Assembly: GCA_031278845.1 (NCBI GenBank)
Contig: JAITJQ010000047.1
Location: 1-21,752, forward strand
Direction of reading: 5' to 3'
Origin: Puniceicoccales bacterium
GTDB taxonomy: Bacteria > Verrucomicrobiota > Verrucomicrobiia > Opitutales > LL51
DNA: 21,752 nt
In this document: positions 7,269-14,116 of the stretch, piece after piece
Layout of the letters: every line of letters begins with the position of its first letter
Position numbering within the stretch: the first letter of the stretch is position 1
The notes under the pieces: model-generated
Told to the model about the DNA's origin: nothing
Seen by the model: only the letters and a program-made list of their open reading frames with translations
The model's database searches: none
Translations under genes and position numbers: made by a program

Positions 7269-8243
7269 GTGAGTGATTATATGAACGAGGCGTTGGTAGC
7301 GGCGGAGGCGGTATTAGCGGGGGAAGAGGCTGTGATTCACGATTTACGGCGAAGGATCAGAGGGCCTTTGGAAAGAATTCTCGAAATTTTGCTACCGCAC
7401 AGTGGGCATGTCATTATTGTTGGGATGGGCAAGTCGGGTTATATTGCGCAAAAGATTGCGGCTACGTTAACCAGTACGGGGACGCGAGCCATCTATCTTC
7501 ATCCTGCTGAAGCGGTGCATGGCGATTTAGGGATTTACGAGGAGGGAGATCCGTCGATTATTTTTTCAAAGAGCGGTACGAGTGAGGAGGTACTGCGTTT
7601 GATTCCGATTTTGAAGCAATTTCATTCAAAAATTATTGCGATTACGGCGAACATTCATTCGGAACTCGCGCGCAGTGCCGATGTGACCGTGGATATTGGT
7701 TTACATTCGGAACACGATCCGATTGGCATTGTTCCGACGACGAGTGCGGTGGCGTCATTGGCAGTAGGTGATGCGATAGTCTGTGGGCTGATGAAGGCGA
7801 AGAATTTTACGAAGAGGGATTTTGCGACGATTCATCCGGCGGGTCAAATTGGCCGCAATTTATTATTGTCGGTGGAAGACATTATGACGCCGTTGGGAGA
7901 GGTAGCTTGTCTGGGAGGAGGTGAGACATTGCGTGAGGTTGTCATAGCGATGACCGAGAAGCCTTTGGGGGGCGCGCTTATTTTGGGTGAAGACGATCGA
8001 TTAGGAGGGATTATTACCGATGGCGATATTCGGCGTGCGTTAAAGATTGATCGATCCATTGATCAAATTTTTGCAAGCGATATCATGACGACTACACCAC
8101 GGACAGTTGTAGCTTCGGCCTGTCTTGGAGAGGCGTTAAACATCATGGAATCGGGGAATTCTTCCATTTACGTTTTACCGGTAGTCGATGAACATGATCG
8201 TGTGGTGGGACTACTCCGGCTACACGATGCGTATAAAAAATAA
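7269..8243 (+). CDS. kdsD: Arabinose-5-phosphate isomerase KdsD (KpsF/GutQ family)
   Basis: This 324-residue enzyme converts ribulose-5-phosphate to arabinose-5-phosphate, the first step towards Kdo of lipopolysaccharide. A SIS domain (about 35-170) has GMGKSG at 52-57, HGDLG at 84-88 and SKSGTSEE at 100-107. Lys55, Glu107, Glu148 and His189 fall where the catalytic residues of E. coli KdsD lie. Two CBS domains follow (about 203-262 and 268-322; DIMTPLGEVACL and DIMTTTPRTVVA). The GTG at 7269 has an AAAGGG just upstream; an ATG at 7281 is the alternative. The role fits the lipid A genes further on. Its last 26 bases recur at 8454-8479. Confidence 0.95.
   Translation: MSDYMNEALVAAEAVLAGEEAVIHDLRRRIRGPLERILEILLPHSGHVIIVGMGKSGYIAQKIAATLTSTGTRAIYLHPAEAVHGDLGIYEEGDPSIIFSKSGTSEEVLRLIPILKQFHSKIIAITANIHSELARSADVTVDIGLHSEHDPIGIVPTTSAVASLAVGDAIVCGLMKAKNFTKRDFATIHPAGQIGRNLLLSVEDIMTPLGEVACLGGGETLREVVIAMTEKPLGGALILGEDDRLGGIITDGDIRRALKIDRSIDQIFASDIMTTTPRTVVASACLGEALNIMESGNSSIYVLPVVDEHDRVVGLLRLHDAYKK
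8217..8242 (+). repeat. Direct repeat, copy 1: end of kdsD
   Basis: The last codons of kdsD (RLHDAYKK and part of the stop) recur at 8454-8479 with 24 of 26 bases identical. Both differences are C to T and both are synonymous in the kdsD frame. Confidence 0.85.
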
Positions 8244-8346
8244 AATTTCAGTAAAAATCTATGGGAAAATTTGGATATATTGGCCATTAAAAGAATATTA
8301 TTTGGGATATTTTTGGTATAGGATAAGATTTATTGAAAAATATTTG

Positions 8347-8374
8347 TTGATAAAATTTTCGCGTACAATATAAT
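8347..8374 (+). promoter_or_regulatory. Sigma-70-type promoter upstream of yqgE
   Basis: TTGATA at 8347-8352 and a perfect TATAAT at 8369-8374 are 16 bp apart. Transcription would start near 8381, giving a leader of about 245 nt before yqgE that contains the kdsD-end duplicate. Confidence 0.5.
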
Positions 8375-8453
8375 ACCTAAAGATTCTCGCGCTGTGCGGT
8401 ATCATTGGTACCCTATGGGTATTGGTAGATATCGTTGCGTGAAGGATTTCTTT

Positions 8454-8479
8454 CGGTTACATGATGCGTATAAAAAATA
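8454..8479 (+). pseudogene. Duplicated 3' end of kdsD (remnant)
   Basis: This 26-base copy of the kdsD 3' end would encode RLHDAYKK followed by a TAG stop. Upstream of it the resemblance to kdsD fades into patchy matches that would need gaps. It is either a relic of a tandem kdsD copy or a short duplication that carried the gene end. The clear match is limited to 26 bases, so a full pseudogene is not shown. Confidence 0.45.
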
Positions 8480-8626
8480 GAGTTCGATTAGTTGAAGGAC
8501 CTTTTTCTAGGGTTTTCTTAAAGATTTTATCCTATTTTAAACGCTTATTCGATCAGAGAGGCCAGGAGATATGGAAGGAGAACATTACTTCTGGTAAAAA
8601 AACATTCAAAAGAGGGGGGAAACGAT

Positions 8627-9175
8627 ATGGAAAATCCAATAAACTTAGTGGGTAAGCTTTTAATAGCGACGCCGAAATTGCGCGACAAGAATTTTACGCA
8701 TACGATAGTTTTTTTAACATCTTGTAACGGTTTAGGGGCGACAGGGATTATACTGAATCGGCCGTTGAATCGTTGGGTAGACAATTACGATGTTATATAT
8801 AAAGAACCGGAGGTTTTAAATTCACCGCTTTATCACGGTGGGCCAATCAATGCGGATGAGCTTACCATTTCGGCGTGGATGTGGCATAAGAATGATCACT
8901 ATTTTGAATTGCGCTATAATTTACAGGAATCGGATGTAGCGGGATTAGACTACATTGGGAACGAGATTCAGGTACGGTCATTTTTGGGGCATGTGAGTTG
9001 GGGACCTTTTCAAGTCATTGCGGAAATTTTGAATGGCTGGTGGTATCCGGTTAAGGTGGGGAGTCTTTTTGGTTTGAAGGAACGTGGTGATGCGCTGTGG
9101 CATGCTATTATCGAGAAGACAAATCCTGGCATCATGCTCCTCAATGATTTTCCCGAGGATCCCAAATGGAATTAA
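8627..9175 (+). CDS. YqgE/AlgH family protein (DUF179)
   Basis: This 182-residue protein matches the YqgE family, sometimes called AlgH, by its opening GKLLIATPKLRDKNFTHTIV, by GATGIILNRPL, by SPLYHGGPIN, and by the FLGHVSWGPFQ and GWWYPVKV segments. Length is normal (about 180-190). The fold is known but the biochemical role is not settled; the AlgH name comes from an alginate-regulation phenotype in Pseudomonas and need not apply here. It looks cytoplasmic, with no signal peptide or membrane segment. The ATG at 8627 has a strong purine-rich ribosome site (AGGGGGG) 7-8 nt upstream. It is probably transcribed from the promoter at 8347-8374. Block 5 begins 1 nt after its stop. Confidence 0.92.
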   Translation: MENPINLVGKLLIATPKLRDKNFTHTIVFLTSCNGLGATGIILNRPLNRWVDNYDVIYKEPEVLNSPLYHGGPINADELTISAWMWHKNDHYFELRYNLQESDVAGLDYIGNEIQVRSFLGHVSWGPFQVIAEILNGWWYPVKVGSLFGLKERGDALWHAIIEKTNPGIMLLNDFPEDPKWN

Positions 9176-9176
9176 A

Positions 9177-9281
9177 CTAAGGGTTGCGTGCCCTTAGAAT
9201 CGTGCCCTTAGAATCCCCGCTAGGGGATCCATCCCCTGGACCTGGATTTGCGGGGGTGGAGCAGAACCCCACAAAGGGAAC
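9177..9281 (+). repeat. Palindrome block 5 (A-B, then a deletion to H)
   Basis: Module A is at 9177-9197 (7-bp arms). Its right half is then duplicated: a 14-mer at 9187-9200 is repeated exactly at 9201-9214. Module B is at 9220-9239 with one mismatch. The text then passes from the start of module C (TTTGCGG) straight into an H-like GGGGTGGAGCAGAACCCCAC, as if C to G had been deleted. The rest of the gap to 9353 is AT-rich leader of the next gene. Confidence 0.8.
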
Positions 9282-9353
9282 AAATTTTATTCGAGTGCAA
9301 AAAAATAAGCTTTACAAATTGAGTAATATTTTTAAAGCCAATATCAGTTACTG

Positions 9354-9995
9354 ATGGAGGCTCAAGATTTGAAAGCTTTTTTTGTGTGTTATTTATGGTT
9401 TTTGTTGGCAATAACTATTCATGAGTGGGGGCATGCGTGGATAGCCAGTCGGTTGGGAGACGATACTCCTCGCATCGAAGGTCGTGTAACTTTGAATCCT
9501 TTGGCACATATTAGTTTTTGGGGAACCTTCGTTATCCCGTTGGTTATGTTTCTGTTTCCATCGAAAATTGCGCTACTCGGTTGGGGACGTCCGGTTACGA
9601 TCAATAGCGATAACTTCAAATACAAAAAATTGGGCGATGTACTTTGCAGTTTAGCGGGGCCACTTTTGAACTTTATCCTGGGCTTATGCGTTTTACTATT
9701 TGGTTTCGCAGTTAAAGATAGGCATCTGTCTTTAAGTCATTTATGCTTAATTGGAACAAAAATCAATGTTTCGCTTGGCCTGTTCAATTTGATTCCAATT
9801 CCACCGTTGGATGGGGCCCATATTTTAAAAATTATTTTCATGATGAAGGAAAAAATGTTTGTGCTGTTTTCTGAAGTAGGGAGTTTTGTGTTACTCATTC
9901 TGATTAATGTGCCACTTTTTAAACATTATTTCAGCGAAGCAAGTCATTTTTTGCTCGATCTTTACTGGAAGCTTGGCAAACTTTTATTTGGATAG
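9354..9995 (+). CDS. Site-2 protease family (M50) membrane metalloprotease
   Basis: This protein of about 213 residues is an intramembrane zinc protease of the M50B group. The HEWGH motif (His23, Glu24, His27) lies in the first hydrophobic segment, and the second active-site motif NLIPIPPLDG (Asn145 to Asp153, the third zinc ligand) lies in a later one. About five to six membrane segments are visible. There is no PDZ domain, so it resembles the short YwhC/YdjP-like members rather than RseP. Substrates are unknown. The ATG at 9354 overlaps a good ribosome site, GGAGG at 9356-9360, that is well spaced for a TTG at 9369. The true start may therefore be TTG, giving 208 residues. Confidence 0.92.
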   Translation: MEAQDLKAFFVCYLWFLLAITIHEWGHAWIASRLGDDTPRIEGRVTLNPLAHISFWGTFVIPLVMFLFPSKIALLGWGRPVTINSDNFKYKKLGDVLCSLAGPLLNFILGLCVLLFGFAVKDRHLSLSHLCLIGTKINVSLGLFNLIPIPPLDGAHILKIIFMMKEKMFVLFSEVGSFVLLILINVPLFKHYFSEASHFLLDLYWKLGKLLFG

Positions 9996-10084
9996 TTGCT
10001 CGTTTTATTGGTAATCGATTGGCCTGTGTCCGTAAAAATAATGATATTTTCTTCATTGTGGTCTTTTTTCTTAATACAATTATA

Positions 10085-10225
10085 AGTCAGCCCGGCGCAA
10101 CGCGCCGGGCAAGTTTTTAATCTTGCGGATTGATCCAGTGGCTTCGCCACTGGATCAATCCGCAACCCAGGTCCAGGAGGCGGTGCCTCCTGGCAGGGGG
10201 GCAAGGGGGAAGGATTCCCCCTTGC
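10085..10225 (-). repeat. Palindrome block 6 (reversed: D-C-B-A')
   Basis: D is at 10090-10110 (9-bp arms). C is at 10123-10165 (perfect 20-bp arms, loop TTC). B is at 10173-10193 (9-bp arms). A' is at 10201-10225 (perfect 11-bp arms). This is the exact reverse of the A'-B-C-D order in block 4. It begins about 90 nt after the site-2 protease stop and ends 44 nt before the minicistron. The 302-nt gap 9996-10297 otherwise holds only AT-rich sequence. Confidence 0.92.
10090..10118 (+). terminator. Possible intrinsic terminator after the site-2 protease gene
   Basis: The 9-bp GC-only hairpin (loop AAC) of module D at 10090-10110 is followed by AAG and five T residues (10114-10118). It sits about 95 nt after the protease stop. 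Confidence 0.5.
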
Positions 10226-10268
10226 AATTTTATAGCAGATAAATTTTATAGAAATATTTCTAGTCAAA

Positions 10269-10298
10269 GGGGAGGAGAGTCTTATGGTGAAGGGATAA
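10269..10298 (+). promoter_or_regulatory. Strong ribosome site with a four-codon minicistron (MVKG)
   Basis: GGGGAGGAG at 10269-10277 is well placed for an ATG at 10284. That frame reads Met-Val-Lys-Gly and stops at TAA 10296-10298. The last A of the stop is the first base of the ATG (10298-10300) of the next gene, which itself has only a poorly spaced AGGG. Ribosomes loading at the strong site would terminate on the real start, suggesting translational coupling. Confidence 0.5.
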
Positions 10299-10960
10299 TG
10301 AGTGATTTTGAAAATGCGTACAATTTTGAGGATGACGAGTTTTTTTATAGTCAGTGGTCCGAAAAAGATTGGAAATTGTACCTCGAAAAAGCCGATCTAC
10401 AGGTATCGCTCTTTCTAAATTTATTTGTCTCTTCCCGCAATATCGTCAATCATATGGAGCATATCGCCATCCAAATGGGATGGATGAAAAAAGGACGCGA
10501 ATCTTTCCCTGGGAATTTTTTCCGCAATAAAAATGATCCGGAAACGATCCATACTCACCCGGTTACAACCATTACCCGGGGACTTTATCACTTTCTCTCT
10601 AAAAATTGGGAAATTTATCTGGAATCCTCTAAAACCACGGATCTTAAACTCTGCTGGCTTTATGCCCAATTGCTCAATAACGGCGAACGCAATGCACTCT
10701 ACGGCATTTCCTGTATGAACGCCGGAGACGAGTCTCTAGCCGTCTGTCATTTTAAAAATGCCCTTCAAATTCTCAATTTTACTATGGATCTCATTCAAAA
10801 AATTCCTAAGGACACGCTCAAAATTAATGTCGTCTTCCACGATGCACTCATTACCTGTTTCGATTTACGGGAAGTTTGGTTAAAGGTTATGGAGTCTTGT
10901 AAAAACTCCGACGAAAGTGGTGATGATGACGATGATAACGATGACGGCGATAAGTTATGA
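10298..10960 (+). CDS. Unknown acidic-tailed protein coupled to a sigma-54 regulator
   Basis: I do not recognise this 220-residue protein. It has an acidic start (SDFENAYNFEDDEFFYSQW), a mostly helical body with tryptophans and several cysteines, and a very acidic end (DESGDDDDDNDDGD). There is no signal peptide or membrane span. The body (ALYGISCMNAGDESLAVCHFKNALQ) could be a helical-hairpin or TPR-like fold, but no repeat is clear. The same frame is open back to 10130, but that part is block 6 palindrome; the ATG at 10298 is preferred because of the minicistron overlap. Its stop overlaps the regulator start as ATGA, so the two products are probably made together. A role tied to the regulator, such as a partner or modulator, is inference from position only. 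Confidence 0.75.
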   Translation: MSDFENAYNFEDDEFFYSQWSEKDWKLYLEKADLQVSLFLNLFVSSRNIVNHMEHIAIQMGWMKKGRESFPGNFFRNKNDPETIHTHPVTTITRGLYHFLSKNWEIYLESSKTTDLKLCWLYAQLLNNGERNALYGISCMNAGDESLAVCHFKNALQILNFTMDLIQKIPKDTLKINVVFHDALITCFDLREVWLKVMESCKNSDESGDDDDDNDDGDKL

Positions 10961-12144
10961 TACTCCCTTCATTGCTCATCGTCGATGACGAAAAAAATAC
11001 GCGCGAAGCTTTGAAAAAATTACTCTCCGCGGAGTATGACGTCTTCCTTGCATCGGGTGTTGACGAAGCATTGCGGTGTATCGACGGACAACGTTTTGGC
11101 GCAATAATTACGGATTTGCGTCTTGGTGGTAATACTTCCGGCCTGACGATTGTCCAGTACGCCGCTCGAAAAAATATCCCGGGCATAATGATGACCGCGT
11201 TTGGTGACGTAGATACGGCCGTTGCAGCTATGAAAAATGGCACCTTCGATTTCGTCACTAAACCCTTGAATTTTCAAAAACTTAAAATCATCCTCAAACA
11301 GGCCACAAATTATAATACCCATCCGCCCATCCTCAATCCCTCCGATTACTCGTATCCTTTAAATTCATACGCTCCGGATTCCAACGTCATTGTTTCGGAA
11401 AATTCTCCCTTCAAACGAGTTTTAGAGCATGCGATCAAGGTAGCCGACAATCGAGCCAATGTATTCGTTTTCGGCGAAACGGGAACGGGTAAAGAAATCT
11501 TGGCCCAGACGATCCATAGGGCAAGTTCGAGAAAAAATCAGCCACTCGTTGCCGTACATTGCGCGGCACTTTCAAGTACCCTGTTGGAAAGTGAATTGTT
11601 TGGCCACGAAAAAGGTGCCTTTACGGGTGCTATGGCAATGCGCATCGGCTATTTTGAAGCGGCCCATCGTGGAACGCTTTTTCTCGACGAAATTGGCGAA
11701 ATCGATGCCAGTACACAAGTAAAACTTTTACGATTCTTAGAAACAAAGACCTTGGAGCGTGTCGGTGGAACGCATCCCATTCCCATTGATGTACGCATCA
11801 TCTCCGCAACTAATAAAAATCTCACACAAATGATTCGCGAAGGTGCCTTCCGCGAAGATTTATACTACCGGCTCAATGTCGTCGAACTGAAATTGCCCTC
11901 ACTCCGCGAACGTAAGGAAGATATCCCGCTACTCTTTCGCCACTATATCGAGTACTTTTGCCACGAAAATGCCCTCGAAATTATTCCTGCAATTCCTACC
12001 CAAACCATGGAAAAAATTATACACTATTCCTGGCCAGGTAATGTCCGAGAATTGAAAAATACCTGCGAAAGCGTCATCGCCCTCCTCCCTAAAGGCCAAA
12101 GAGAAATTACGATAAATGATCTCGGCGAAAAATTTACTCCCTAG
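10957..12144 (+). CDS. NtrC-type sigma-54 response regulator lacking a DNA-binding domain
   Basis: This 395-residue protein has a receiver domain (about 5-115; acidic pocket Asp10-Asp11, phosphoacceptor Asp53, Thr80, Lys102). A sigma-54 AAA+ domain follows (about 145-380): Walker A GETGTGKE at 173-180, the sigma-54 contact loop GAFTGA at 220-225, Walker B LFLDEIGE at 241-248, FREDLYYRLNV with the arginine finger, and WPGNVRELKN. NtrC proteins normally continue 50-80 residues into a Fis-type helix-turn-helix. This one ends at ITINDLGEKFTP just after the AAA+ lid. I recall the same absence in the chlamydial NtrC-like regulator. The stop is one base from block 7. No histidine kinase or recognised sigma-54 promoter is in the window. 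It would activate sigma-54 promoters from solution or through a partner. Confidence 0.93.
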   Translation: MILPSLLIVDDEKNTREALKKLLSAEYDVFLASGVDEALRCIDGQRFGAIITDLRLGGNTSGLTIVQYAARKNIPGIMMTAFGDVDTAVAAMKNGTFDFVTKPLNFQKLKIILKQATNYNTHPPILNPSDYSYPLNSYAPDSNVIVSENSPFKRVLEHAIKVADNRANVFVFGETGTGKEILAQTIHRASSRKNQPLVAVHCAALSSTLLESELFGHEKGAFTGAMAMRIGYFEAAHRGTLFLDEIGEIDASTQVKLLRFLETKTLERVGGTHPIPIDVRIISATNKNLTQMIREGAFREDLYYRLNVVELKLPSLRERKEDIPLLFRHYIEYFCHENALEIIPAIPTQTMEKIIHYSWPGNVRELKNTCESVIALLPKGQREITINDLGEKFTP

Positions 12145-12145
12145 G

Positions 12146-12470
12146 TTCTAAGGGCTGCGCGCCCTTAGAATCCCCGCCAGGAGGCACCGCCTCCTGGACC
12201 TGGCCTTAGCGGATTGATCCAGCGGCAACGCCGCTGGATCAATCCGCAAGATTAAAAACTTGCCCGGCGCTCCGCGCCGGGCTGTGCTTATTTTGGAAGC
12301 CCCCGCGGCTTCGCCGCGGGGGTAGCTAGTTTAAGAAAAGAAAAATTAGGTGCCGCGCAAAACCTGTGCAATTTGCGCAGGGTTTGCGCGGCACCTAAAG
12401 GAAAAACAAGTCAAAGAGTTTATTTTTGACCTTGTGGCCGAGGTCAAGGAGGCTATGCCTCCTTGCGGGG
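12146..12470 (+). repeat. Palindrome block 7 (A-B-C-D-D2-E-linker-G')
   Basis: A is at 12146-12170 (10-bp arms). B is at 12177-12197. C is at 12209-12247 (18-bp arms, loop AAC). D is at 12262-12282 (9 bp). D2 is at 12300-12322 (10 bp). E is at 12348-12396 (24-bp arms, two mismatches). The linker holds CTAAAGGAAAAAC and TTGACCTTG. A G-like hairpin is at 12445-12465 (9 bp). It starts one base after the regulator stop. All arms are perfect except E. Confidence 0.93.
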
Positions 12471-12477
12471 AGAAAAG

Positions 12478-12486
12478 TTATTCACA
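12478..12486 (+). promoter_or_regulatory. DnaA box TTATTCACA
   Basis: This is an exact match to the DnaA-box consensus TTATNCACA. It lies 248 nt before the dnaA start and 26 bases from an inverted second box. Confidence 0.55.
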
Positions 12487-12503
12487 TTAAAATGTTAGTA
12501 ACT

Positions 12504-12512
12504 TGTGGATAT
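12504..12512 (-). promoter_or_regulatory. DnaA box, one mismatch, inverted
   Basis: The minus strand reads ATATCCACA, one base from TTATCCACA. It faces the exact box at 12478-12486. Confidence 0.45.
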
Positions 12513-12733
12513 TTTGGTATCTGGCGGAATTTTTCCTGGAGCCGTTTTTGTTTTCTGGGTTTTGTGGGATGTTCCAGAATATTTTCTGAAAAATTTCATA
12601 GTCAATTTTGTTAGTATTTATGCCAGTTTTTGTTAGGCACTCAAAAAGTTGGGCAATTTTTTAATTGATAAGTTCAAAGACTTATTTGATCTAGGGAAAG
12701 CTTAGTGGGTATGGAATTAGCCGAAGGTAAAAT

Positions 12734-14110
12734 GTGAATAACATGATAATTGAACAGACGAGTGTAGATGGTGCGCTAAACTTTGTGAAGTCGGAGTTGA
12801 AGAAAGATTTTCAAGGGGATATCTATCACAACTGGTTTGAAGGGCTATCGCTACTCAGCGAAGAAGAGGATCACATTGTGCTCGGTGTTCCCAATGATTT
12901 TGCAGCCATTTGGATTAATGACAACTATAAGGATGTGATTGCGAAAAAGTTACAAATGGCACTGGGAAAGTCGCTCAAAGTGACATTGAAAAGCGATGGC
13001 CAAGAGGACATATCCCCGCAAAAAATTGAAGAAAACGCCGCTGAAGATTTAGGTAATGGGAAAACCTATGAGATTGAGGATGGCTATGTATTGAACCCCA
13101 AAAATACCTTTGATAATTTTGTGATTGGGCCGGGAAACCAGATGGCCCATGCCGCTTCCATTGCCATTGCCAACGCTCCTGGAAAGGCCTATAACCCTTT
13201 ATTTCTTTACGGAGCGACGGGGCTCGGGAAAACCCATCTCATGCACGCCGTAGCTCACCAAATTCTTTCGAAGAACCGAAAGGCGCGAGTTGTTTATACA
13301 TCAACGGAGAAGTTTACCAATGAATTTATCCAGGCCATCCAGCTCAACACGATGGCTCGATTTCGTAAGAAATACCGCAGCATTGATGTTTTTCTCTTGG
13401 ACGACATTCATTTTCTTTCGGGGAAAGAGCGCATTCAGGATGAATTTTTTCACACATTCAACGAATTATTCGAGACACAGAAACAGATTTTTCTATGTAG
13501 CGATCGTCCGGCGTCAGAGATTTCTAAGTTAGAAAGTCGATTGATTTCCCGATTCCAATGGGGATTGGTGACGGACATTCAGCCGCCGGATTTGGAAACG
13601 CGCATTGCCATACTAGCGAAAAAGGCAAAGGATTTGAAAGTTACGCTTGAGCCGAGTGTTTTAAATTATTTGGCGGAGCATGTTTCGAGTAACGTGCGGC
13701 GGCTCGAGGGAGCTTTGACACGCGTTGCGAGTTACATGAAATTGACGAAGGCGAAAGTCGACATCCCGATTCTTAAAATGTTTATGAAGGATTTATTTCA
13801 GGACGAGACAGCAAATACGAGACCTTCTATGGACGTAATTCAGCAGAAGGTGGCGGAATTTTACGGATTAAAAACGGCTGATTTATTAGGGAAACGGCGT
13901 CCGGCGAATATTGCCATGGCGCGACAGATTGCGATGTATTTGAGCCGTATTTTGACGAGTCAATCATTGGTCGATATTGGATTAGCCTTTGGTGGGCGCG
14001 ACCATGGAACGGTCATCTACGCCTGTAAATCCGTTGAAAATATGATGGAACAGGACGAAGTGATCAAGCGAAATGTGGATCATTTGAAGAAAATTTTACA
14101 GAATCATTGA
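12734..14110 (+). CDS. dnaA: Chromosomal replication initiator DnaA
   Basis: This 458-residue protein has the full DnaA layout. An N-terminal DnaB-interaction domain (YHNWFEGLSLL) is followed by a variable acidic linker (about 85-120). The AAA+ domain starts at NPKNTFDNFVIGPGN and holds Walker A GATGLGKT (160-167) and Walker B FLLDDIHF (220-227). SRFQWGLVTDIQPPDLETR and RRLEGAL follow. Domain IV ends with the DnaA signature GGRDHGTVIYAC, which contacts DnaA boxes. The GTG at 12734 has GAAGG 6 nt upstream; an ATG at 12743 is possible. The next gene starts 6 nt after its stop. It is joined to lipid A genes instead of the more usual dnaN. Confidence 0.96.
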   Translation: MNNMIIEQTSVDGALNFVKSELKKDFQGDIYHNWFEGLSLLSEEEDHIVLGVPNDFAAIWINDNYKDVIAKKLQMALGKSLKVTLKSDGQEDISPQKIEENAAEDLGNGKTYEIEDGYVLNPKNTFDNFVIGPGNQMAHAASIAIANAPGKAYNPLFLYGATGLGKTHLMHAVAHQILSKNRKARVVYTSTEKFTNEFIQAIQLNTMARFRKKYRSIDVFLLDDIHFLSGKERIQDEFFHTFNELFETQKQIFLCSDRPASEISKLESRLISRFQWGLVTDIQPPDLETRIAILAKKAKDLKVTLEPSVLNYLAEHVSSNVRRLEGALTRVASYMKLTKAKVDIPILKMFMKDLFQDETANTRPSMDVIQQKVAEFYGLKTADLLGKRRPANIAMARQIAMYLSRILTSQSLVDIGLAFGGRDHGTVIYACKSVENMMEQDEVIKRNVDHLKKILQNH

Positions 14111-14116
14111 ACGACC

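Larger units (their letters stand above)
8244..8626 (+). other. 383-nt AT-rich gap between kdsD and yqgE
   Basis: No convincing gene lies here, and this is the one long gap without a palindrome block. It contains a good sigma-70-like promoter (8347-8374), a second copy of the kdsD 3' end (8454-8479) and the yqgE ribosome site (AGGGGGG near 8612-8619). A 64-codon open frame from 8461 starts inside the duplicated bases, lacks a ribosome site and overlaps yqgE out of frame, so I do not call it. Confidence 0.6.
12471..12733 (+). other. AT-rich dnaA upstream region, possible oriC or dnaA control region
   Basis: After block 7 this 263-nt stretch is AT-rich and without genes. It contains two inverted DnaA-box matches (12478-12486 and 12504-12512), T-rich tracts, and a small inverted repeat, ATAAGT-6 nt-ACTTAT, at 12668-12685 close to dnaA. 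A GAAGG at 12723-12727 serves the GTG start. Two boxes are few for an origin, so dnaA autoregulation is as likely. Confidence 0.45.

Noticed and set aside
8461..8655. 64-codon frame between kdsD and yqgE
   Set aside because: It starts in the duplicated kdsD end, has no ribosome site and overlaps yqgE out of frame.
10130..10297. Upstream extension of the unknown gene beginning MIQWLRHWINPQ
   Set aside because: These codons are module C, B and A' palindromes of block 6. The same peptide pattern appears on the opposite strand at block 4, which shows it is a by-product of the repeat.
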